NCBI GenBank assembly: GCA_030623665.1
Contig: JAUXLO010000035.1
Coordinates: forward strand, 1-10,955
Direction: 5' to 3'
Length of the DNA stretch: 10,955 nt
From: Planctomycetota bacterium
Lineage (GTDB): Bacteria; Planctomycetota; Brocadiia; Brocadiales; Bathyanammoxibiaceae
The position numbers were made by a program, and so were the translations under genes. This document shows positions 6,757-10,955 of the stretch, in pieces. Positions within the stretch are counted from its first letter, which is position 1; every line of letters starts with the position of its first letter. The notes below the pieces were generated by a model. That model did not search any database. It was not told the DNA's origin and saw nothing but the letters and a program-made list of their open reading frames with translations.

Positions 6757-8325
6757 CTACTCTTTGACCGGCTTCACTTTTCCTTCCTTTATCTTCCAGC
6801 CCAGGAGCAGGTCGGTGTACTCTCCATGGTTCCAGAATTCATCCGCCTCGTAAGTTATGCCCAGTTCCCTCTCAATGGCCGCGAACCTTCTCAACCGGCT
6901 GGCCTCCGCCTTTATCTGGGTCAGCAACCGGTCCTGCTTAAAGGCCCCCAGTCCGTAGGTGGCATTATACCAGGCGAAGTGGGCCATGGCCTTGTAAACG
7001 GCGTTGGTCACATACACCAGGAGCTCGAAGTTCAGTCTCTCTATGTCTGAGGTGTTGTGCATGCGGGTCTCGCCGCCGGGGAAGAAGCTGAACGTAAAGT
7101 GCCCCGTCCAGTCGGGGGCCAGGTCCTTCGGCATGGGGTCCAAAAGCCCCTGCTCGTACAGGGCGGCAACTATGCCCACGGCCTCACGATACTTGGTAAA
7201 GCTCAGCTTGACGGCCTCGTCCATGGCCTCCAGCTGGTCGCGCCCGAACCTGGGAGAGTGGCATCCCTGACACACCTTGACCCACCCGTCACGTTTGGCC
7301 TTGTGCTTCGGGGCGCCCCTGTCAACCAGCGCCGTTCCCATGTTGGAGTGTACGGTGGCTGACTTCATCACGTTGTGTTCGCCATTCTGCATGTGGCAGT
7401 AGGCACAGGTAGGCGCCTGATAGTTCTCGGGCTTCATCGGCTTTTTCCAGTCCCACGTGGTACCGTTTGCCTGATAGAGCATCCCATGATATGACTGGTT
7501 GTACATCTCGTACTCATAGTGGTCAAGCCCGGTGTGGCAGACCCCGCAGTTATTCGGTTTTCGTGCCTCGGCCGCGGAGAAGTCGTGCCTGGTGTGGCAG
7601 CCGTCGCACCTGTTCTCAACAATGGCGTGACAGGTGGCACACGCAGAGACCTCTTCTGCGGGCTTCTCTATCTGCCAGGAGGCCTCAAGTACACCGACCC
7701 TGTATGCATGTGCGTGCGAGCCTACGTCACCTGCCCTGTGTCCGGCCATCTGCTTCGCGTGGCATTCGCCGCAGGTATTGTAGTCCGGCATCTGGAGCTT
7801 CTGGTGGTCATTGCCGTGGCATCTGTCACAACCTACCTCATCCTTTCCCCATGACGGAAAGGCATGCTTACTGCGCCTCCACTGGGCTACTATACCGGGA
7901 GTCTGCACGGTGTGACACATGACACATTCGTCGTTCTCGAACTGCCCCTCCACAGGACTGCCGGGGTGATATTCTGAACTGTTGTAGTAATGGCCCGGGT
8001 CGTACCAGCGAATATTCGGTAAGAAGGAAAACAGTGTCCCGTATTTCCCATATGCCGGGAACACTTTTTCAGGACCCGTATACGTGGCCGTCAGACCACC
8101 CGCAGGAAATACCTCGCCGCAGTCGTCAGGCCCCAGCGCTTCCTCTCTAAGCTCGGCAAAGAATTCTTGAGTAGGCACACTGGACTTACCCAAAGCCGCT
8201 TTCTTGTCGTCCTTGCCCCAGAATGCCAGTGCACTGTTCTCACTAACTGCTACATAGAGACATAACCCTATAAGTATAAAAACAGCAACGCCTAAAACAA
8301 ACCCAGGCTCTCTTAACCTGTACAT
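6757..8325 (-). CDS. Octaheme cytochrome c, hydroxylamine oxidoreductase (HAO) type
   Basis: A 522-residue multiheme cytochrome with exactly eight CxxCH motifs, starting at residues 134, 166, 185, 229, 240, 260, 307 and 352. There is no CxxCK motif, which argues against the NrfA and ONR/OTR types. The segment around heme 1 (C-H-T-V-Q-T-P-G-I-V-x-x-W-R-R-S-K-H-A) and the heme spacing match the HAO family. Members oxidise hydroxylamine or hydrazine, or reduce nitrite or hydroxylamine, in the periplasm or anammoxosome. The N-terminus has one hydrophobic helix (about 9-27), a signal or membrane anchor. Tyr453 and Tyr457 lie about 97-101 residues after heme 8, where oxidative HAOs place the tyrosine cross-linked to the P460 heme, but I cannot align it. 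The C-terminal 160 residues are helical and heme-free. The ATG has a strong Shine-Dalgarno. It is last in a series after moaC, with no cytochrome or quinol partner nearby. Confidence 0.88.
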   Translation of the reverse strand: MYRLREPGFVLGVAVFILIGLCLYVAVSENSALAFWGKDDKKAALGKSSVPTQEFFAELREEALGPDDCGEVFPAGGLTATYTGPEKVFPAYGKYGTLFSFLPNIRWYDPGHYYNSSEYHPGSPVEGQFENDECVMCHTVQTPGIVAQWRRSKHAFPSWGKDEVGCDRCHGNDHQKLQMPDYNTCGECHAKQMAGHRAGDVGSHAHAYRVGVLEASWQIEKPAEEVSACATCHAIVENRCDGCHTRHDFSAAEARKPNNCGVCHTGLDHYEYEMYNQSYHGMLYQANGTTWDWKKPMKPENYQAPTCAYCHMQNGEHNVMKSATVHSNMGTALVDRGAPKHKAKRDGWVKVCQGCHSPRFGRDQLEAMDEAVKLSFTKYREAVGIVAALYEQGLLDPMPKDLAPDWTGHFTFSFFPGGETRMHNTSDIERLNFELLVYVTNAVYKAMAHFAWYNATYGLGAFKQDRLLTQIKAEASRLRRFAAIERELGITYEADEFWNHGEYTDLLLGWKIKEGKVKPVKE

Positions 8326-8332
8326 ATCTATT

Positions 8333-8340
8333 ACCTCCTT
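8333..8340 (-). promoter_or_regulatory. Strong Shine-Dalgarno of the octaheme cytochrome gene
   Basis: On the minus strand the sequence reads AAGGAGGT, a full match to the anti-Shine-Dalgarno core, seven bases before the ATG at 8325. It fixes the start codon. It is the best ribosome binding site I found in the window, suggesting the cytochrome is translated at a high rate. Confidence 0.85.
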
Positions 8341-8361
8341 AACTTGTTTCCTGTGAACGAG

Positions 8362-8844
8362 TTATTTCTTAACAGGGAAGGTAAATTCTCCGCTCTTGCC
8401 CCCTGATTTCTTTATAAGATGCACATCGCCTATGACTATTGCCCTGTCCACAGACTTGCACATGTCGTATATGGTGAGAGCCGAGACGCTGGCGGCCACC
8501 AGGGCCTCCATCTCGACGCCCGTCCGTGCCCTCACCCGCACCTCTGAGACTATCTCAACGGTGTCTGCACCGTTATTCGTGTAGTCAATCTTAACGGAAT
8601 CGAGGTTCAACGGGTGGCACATGGGTATAAGCTCGCCCGTCTGTTTAGCGGCCATTATACCGGCCACCCTCGCCACCTCGAGCACGTCACCCTTGGCCAT
8701 CTTCTTGTCCAGTATCAGCCTGAGGGTCTCGGGGCGCATAGTGACGCTGGCATGGGCAGTAGCCACACGGTCTGTGACGTCCTTCCCGGATACATCCACC
8801 ATCCTGGACGCCCCCGATTCGTCGAAATGGGTGAGTTTAGACAT
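8362..8844 (-). CDS. moaC: Cyclic pyranopterin monophosphate synthase MoaC
   Basis: Acts with MoaA in the first step of molybdenum cofactor synthesis, converting the 3',8-cyclo-GTP made by MoaA into cyclic pyranopterin monophosphate in the cytoplasm. Its 160 residues match the family length. The conserved elements are all present: Lys51 (K-M-A-K-G-D-V), the M-C-H-P-L motif with His77, G-V-E-M-E-A-L-V-A-A-S (109-119) with its two glutamates, Y-D-M-C-K-S-V-D (126-133), and the K-K-S-G-G-K-S-G loop (145-152). The ATG has GAGAGG about four bases upstream. It lies 79 bp after aroK and 36 bp before the octaheme cytochrome, on the same strand. No other moa gene is in the window. A sigma70-like promoter in the aroK-moaC gap could drive moaC and the cytochrome together. 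Confidence 0.95.
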   Translation of the reverse strand: MSKLTHFDESGASRMVDVSGKDVTDRVATAHASVTMRPETLRLILDKKMAKGDVLEVARVAGIMAAKQTGELIPMCHPLNLDSVKIDYTNNGADTVEIVSEVRVRARTGVEMEALVAASVSALTIYDMCKSVDRAIVIGDVHLIKKSGGKSGEFTFPVKK

Positions 8845-8873
8845 ACGTCCTCTCCATCGTCAGAAACATCACT

Positions 8874-8902
8874 AATCTATCATTTGCCTATTTGGGGGTC
8901 AA
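8874..8902 (-). promoter_or_regulatory. Sigma70-like promoter ahead of moaC and the cytochrome
   Basis: On the minus strand TTGACC (8897-8902) is a 5/6 match to the -35 consensus. TAGATT (8874-8879) is a 4/6 match to the -10, and the spacer is the ideal 17 bp. The predicted start point is near 8867, about 20 bases before the moaC ATG. It lies in the 79-bp gap after aroK. Confidence 0.5.
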
Positions 8903-8923
8903 GAAAAAGCGGAATGACGCAGA

Positions 8924-9451
8924 TTACCCGCTCGACCTCTCCTCAAAGGCGGTTATTATCTCCCGGGCCGCCTCCTCCGGGGTCAACCTGGATGTATCTA
9001 CCCTGAAATCCGCAGCCTTATCGTAGTACTTCCTGCGGTACTCAAGCAGGTGGACTATCTCGTCATATAAGTCCCTGTCGGTAAGCCGCGGGCGCTGGCT
9101 TCGGGTCTTCGGGTCGGACTTGAGGCGTTCGTAAATAGTGTCAGTATCGGCCTCCAGGAGGATTACCAAGCCGCCATTTTTCATGTTCTCCACGTTCTTC
9201 TTACTGAGCACGGCCCCGCCGCCTGCGGCGATGACCTTATGCCCCGGCGCGCACAGCTCGGCGATTACGGATTCTTCTGTCTGTCTAAACGACTTCTCGC
9301 CGCCTTCCTCGAAGATGGTTACTATGTCCTTGCCCGTCTTCTCCTCGAGGTAGTCATCGGCGTCAATAAACTCCCACCCCAGACGCTTCGCAACCAACAT
9401 TCCGGCAACCGTCTTGCCTGTGCCTCTAAAACCAATAAGTATTATGTTCAC
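8924..9451 (-). CDS. aroK: Shikimate kinase
   Basis: Phosphorylates shikimate to shikimate 3-phosphate with ATP in the cytoplasm, the fifth step of the chorismate pathway. At 175 aa it is a standard monofunctional kinase. Walker A is G-F-R-G-T-G-K-T (7-14). The shikimate-binding D-A-D-D (30-33) and F-R-x-x-E (55-59, Arg56) follow, then the GGGA motif (77-80). The lid R-S-Q-R-P-R-L (117-123) contains the conserved arginines. The start is GTG with AGGA nine bases upstream, giving M-N-I-I-L-I-G-F directly before Walker A, the usual layout. It begins 10 bp after the stop of the EamA-like gene, so the two are probably co-transcribed. Confidence 0.95.
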   Translation of the reverse strand: MNIILIGFRGTGKTVAGMLVAKRLGWEFIDADDYLEEKTGKDIVTIFEEGGEKSFRQTEESVIAELCAPGHKVIAAGGGAVLSKKNVENMKNGGLVILLEADTDTIYERLKSDPKTRSQRPRLTDRDLYDEIVHLLEYRRKYYDKAADFRVDTSRLTPEEAAREIITAFEERSSG

Positions 9452-9461
9452 GGCATTTATC

Positions 9462-9890
9462 CTACGGAGAGTACCTTACGATTATGAAGGCGGCCACAAT
9501 GGCCAAGGACACGCCAACCCCCTGCATCACGTTCAGCCTGGCGCCGAAAAACAGCCACATCCACAACACGGTAAGGGCCGGACTGAGTGATATAAGAGGC
9601 ACCACGATCTCGGGACTGCCTCCATACTTAAACGCATAGATTATCGCCAGCGTGCCCAGCGCCGCAAGGAGGCCCGCGCCGAAGGCGATCGTTTCCGCCC
9701 TGGCAGAAGGGGTCGCGGTCTCAAAGCTCATGAGGAGCGGCAGCGGCAAGAGCACTATCAGGAAGCCTGCCGCCTCAAAGACCAATACCCTGATGGGGTT
9801 GCCCAGGGCCTGGGTCGAGTAGTTTATCATCGGAGACCACGCGCTCCAGAAGACCAGCGTCAACAATGAACACAAGAGCCATGTTTTCAT
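9462..9890 (-). CDS. EamA/DMT-type small permease, single-domain
   Basis: A 142-residue integral membrane protein with about five helices (near 4-24, 31-54, 68-88, 93-114 and 119-139). The pattern matches one EamA domain of the drug/metabolite transporter superfamily: an N-terminal W-S-A-W-S-P helix, a helix with I-I-Y-A-F-K-Y-G, a P-L-I-S-L-S-P-A-L-T segment, and a final W-L-F-F-G-A-R-L-N-x-x-Q-G-V-G helix pair. Full DMT transporters have ten helices from two such domains, so a single-domain protein would have to dimerise; this short form is common and complete here. Substrate unknown. The ATG is preceded by a weak GGACGG. It is first in the block leading to aroK, 10 bp away. Confidence 0.82.
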   Translation of the reverse strand: MKTWLLCSLLTLVFWSAWSPMINYSTQALGNPIRVLVFEAAGFLIVLLPLPLLMSFETATPSARAETIAFGAGLLAALGTLAIIYAFKYGGSPEIVVPLISLSPALTVLWMWLFFGARLNVMQGVGVSLAIVAAFIIVRYSP

Positions 9891-10041
9891 GATTATCCGT
9901 CCATAATTGCCTAGGTTAATTTATCAATCTATTAATCTAACATAAGAGCCGGACTCGTCGGGCATGAATCCGTTTTGCTGCGTATACAATAATCCACTCT
10001 TCACACACGAAAATCAAGCCATATTAATGCACCTTTTATCC

Positions 10042-10069
10042 TTGACTGCCGGCCGTCCTTTAGTAGAAA
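10042..10069 (+). promoter_or_regulatory. Possible sigma70-like promoter for sixA
   Basis: TTGACT (10042-10047, 5/6 match) is followed after 16 bp by TAGAAA (10064-10069, 4/6 match). The predicted start near 10076 gives a leader of about 40 bases before the sixA ATG at 10116. The spacer length and the -10 are imperfect. Confidence 0.33.
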
Positions 10070-10115
10070 ATCAAATACCATAACAGAGCACGGCAAACCG
10101 TTGGGAAATAGATTA

Positions 10116-10586
10116 ATGGAAGTATACCTGGTTCGACACGCTGAGGCCAAGAGGCCGGAAGAAGACCCCAGACAGCCCCTCTCAGAGCGCGGAAGAGAGG
10201 CCGTTAAGGGGGTGTCCGGCCTTGTAAAAAACCTTAACATTACGGTCAAGGCCATCAAACACAGCGGCAAGCTGAGGGCGGAGGAGACCGCGCAGGAACT
10301 GTCAAAGGCGGTTACCTCTGCCGAAGGGCTTGAGAAGGCCGGGGGTCTTGCGCCCAACGACGACGTCGGCCCGATGAAGACGCTTCTTGAGGACACGAAT
10401 GAAAATGTAATGATAGTCGGCCACCTGCCCTATCTAGCCAAGTTGGCCTCCAGCCTCTTGTGTGGAGACCCGACACAAGACATCGTAAGCTTCCAGGCGG
10501 CTACTATTGTAAGACTCGACCGTGACGAGTCCTCAGGCGGATGGCGAATCAGATGGATGCTCACCCCGGATGTCGCTGAGGTATAA
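10116..10586 (+). CDS. sixA: Phosphohistidine phosphatase SixA-like (histidine phosphatase superfamily)
   Basis: A small cytoplasmic histidine phosphatase. E. coli SixA removes phosphate from histidine on HPt domains and on the nitrogen-PTS protein NPr. I start it at the ATG at 10116 (156 aa), because family members begin M-x-x-Y-L-V-R-H just before the catalytic motif; a TTG at 10101 would add five residues. The catalytic L-V-R-H-A-E-A holds Arg7 and nucleophile His8. P-L-S-E-R-G-R is at 21-27, H-S-G-K-L-R-A-E-E-T-A at 49-59 supplies the second arginine, and V-G-H-L-P-Y-L (101-107) holds the second active-site histidine, His103. GGGA about nine bases upstream is a weak Shine-Dalgarno. It stands alone, divergent from the EamA-aroK block across 225 bp. 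The physiological substrate here is unknown. Confidence 0.88.
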   Translation: MEVYLVRHAEAKRPEEDPRQPLSERGREAVKGVSGLVKNLNITVKAIKHSGKLRAEETAQELSKAVTSAEGLEKAGGLAPNDDVGPMKTLLEDTNENVMIVGHLPYLAKLASSLLCGDPTQDIVSFQAATIVRLDRDESSGGWRIRWMLTPDVAEV

Positions 10587-10670
10587 AAAGGTGCTTCTAG
10601 TTTACCGTATCTGAACAACACTCCCGCTTTCTCCTTGATGGGGAATTTCTTATTACACCCTCCCCCTACC

Positions 10671-10687
10671 CCTCCCCTCAAGGGAGG
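10671..10687. repeat. Short C/G-rich palindrome (CCTCCC/GGGAGG)
   Basis: CCTCCC (10671-10676) pairs with GGGAGG (10682-10687) across a 5-base loop. It is preceded by a C-rich run of tandem CCCTCC/CCCTACC words from about 10658 and followed by an A/G-rich run. This composition is typical of dispersed intergenic palindromic elements. No T-run follows, so a terminator is unlikely. Confidence 0.45.
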
Positions 10688-10806
10688 AGGAATAGAAGAG
10701 TAAGACGCACACAGGGAAACGGAAGAAATTGTCACCCATGACTATATACTCTACAATAGAATAAGCCGTTGCGCCTGACCGGAATTTTTGCATGGTCTTG
10801 GACGTG

Positions 10807-10827
10807 TTTTGCCCACTTTTTGCCCAC
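10807..10827. repeat. Two tandem copies of TTTTGCCCAC
   Basis: The 10-bp word occurs at 10807-10816 and 10818-10827, an 11-bp period. The spacing of about one helical turn would put two copies on the same face of DNA, as for a protein-binding site. It also lies inside the possible gene fragment on the other strand, where it encodes G-K-K-W-A-K. Confidence 0.45.
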
Positions 10828-10859
10828 CTGAGATTTATTGTAAGTTAGTTTTTTTATGT

Positions 10860-10889
10860 TTGACTTTTCTGTAATGTGATAATTATAAT
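10860..10889 (+). promoter_or_regulatory. Strong sigma70-like promoter pointing off the right edge
   Basis: TTGACT (10860-10865) and a perfect TATAAT (10884-10889) are separated by 18 bp. Transcription would begin near 10896 and leave the window. A second perfect -35 hexamer, TTGACA (10908-10913), follows but lacks a good -10 within the window. A gene beyond 10955 on the plus strand is the likely target. Confidence 0.5.
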
Positions 10890-10955
10890 CGTTCTCAAGG
10901 TTTGGAGTTGACAGATGAAGTATTTCCTAACTAATTAAGAATACCAGCAGGCATA

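Larger units (their letters stand above)
10732..10926 (-). pseudogene. Possible decayed gene fragment
   Basis: A 64-codon frame bounded by stops (TAG before 10926, TGA at 10732-10734) contains no ATG. Its lower half reads S-Q-V-G-K-K-W-A-K-H-V and then V-R-R-N-G-L-F-Y-C-R-V-Y. Such basic and aromatic wording reminds me of ends of tyrosine-recombinase genes, but there is no catalytic motif and the fragment is too short to assign. It may be chance. Confidence 0.2.
10587..10955. other. 369-bp region without a confident gene
   Basis: After the sixA stop there is no clear coding sequence up to the window edge. The stretch holds a polypyrimidine/polypurine palindrome, an 11-bp-period direct repeat, a 64-codon open frame on the minus strand that may be a gene remnant, and promoter-like sequences pointing right. 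These are listed separately. No intrinsic terminator for sixA is evident. Confidence 0.6.

Noticed and set aside
7004..7922. Plus-strand open frames across the octaheme cytochrome gene.
   Set aside because: They are antisense shadows of a gene with eight ordered heme motifs and a strong ribosome site.
1..10955. CRISPR arrays, tRNA and rRNA genes, insertion sequences, toxin-antitoxin pairs.
   Set aside because: No regularly spaced direct repeats with unique spacers, no cloverleaf or rRNA signature, no transposase motifs and no paired small toxin-antitoxin frames were seen; the only long tandem array is TPR-coding.

Overview
The window reads as chromosomal DNA of a Gram-negative bacterium, roughly balanced in G+C. 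It carries housekeeping genes (moaC, aroK, sixA, otsB), three separate TPR-only proteins, an exported M1-type metalloprotease and an octaheme cytochrome c of the hydroxylamine oxidoreductase (HAO) type. HAO-like octahemes are best known from anammox planctomycetes (Brocadiales), ammonia oxidisers, methanotrophs, Campylobacterota and some Desulfobacterota or Nitrospirota. The mix of TPR proteins, non-ATG starts and a lone HAO-like gene fits a Brocadiales-like or related metal/nitrogen-cycling lineage, but the sequence alone does not fix the phylum.

Layout. 1-665 (+) is the 3' end of a TPR protein cut by the window edge, built from near-identical 102-bp units in a 204-bp higher-order pattern, followed by a REP-like hairpin (679-707). 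793-3644 is a minus-strand block, read right to left: a small two-helix membrane protein (3644-3354), an exported ten-repeat TPR protein (3281-2154), an unrecognised AT-rich membrane protein with an unclear 5' end (2061-1678) and trehalose-6-phosphate phosphatase (1596-793). A 176-bp AT-rich divergent spacer precedes a plus-strand pair: an exported M1-family metallopeptidase (3821-5950) and, 17 bp on, an exported six-repeat TPR protein (5968-6690). A strong intrinsic-terminator-like hairpin sits inside the last codons of the peptidase gene, and a 14-bp-stem bidirectional terminator (6708-6740) closes the convergent junction.

6757-9890 is a second minus-strand block, transcribed EamA-like permease, aroK, moaC, octaheme cytochrome. 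The permease and aroK are tightly packed. A good sigma70-like promoter lies between aroK and moaC and could drive moaC plus the cytochrome, which has a near-perfect Shine-Dalgarno sequence. sixA (10116-10586, +) stands alone. The last 369 bp hold no confident gene, but contain a C/G-rich palindrome, an 11-bp-period tandem repeat, a possible decayed reading frame and a strong promoter-like pair pointing off the right edge.

Most notable are the HAO-like octaheme cytochrome without a visible redox partner, the M1 peptidase whose GxMEN exopeptidase motif reads G-M-P-S, and the terminator embedded in that peptidase's coding sequence. I found no clearly new multi-gene system, CRISPR array, tRNA, rRNA or intact mobile element.
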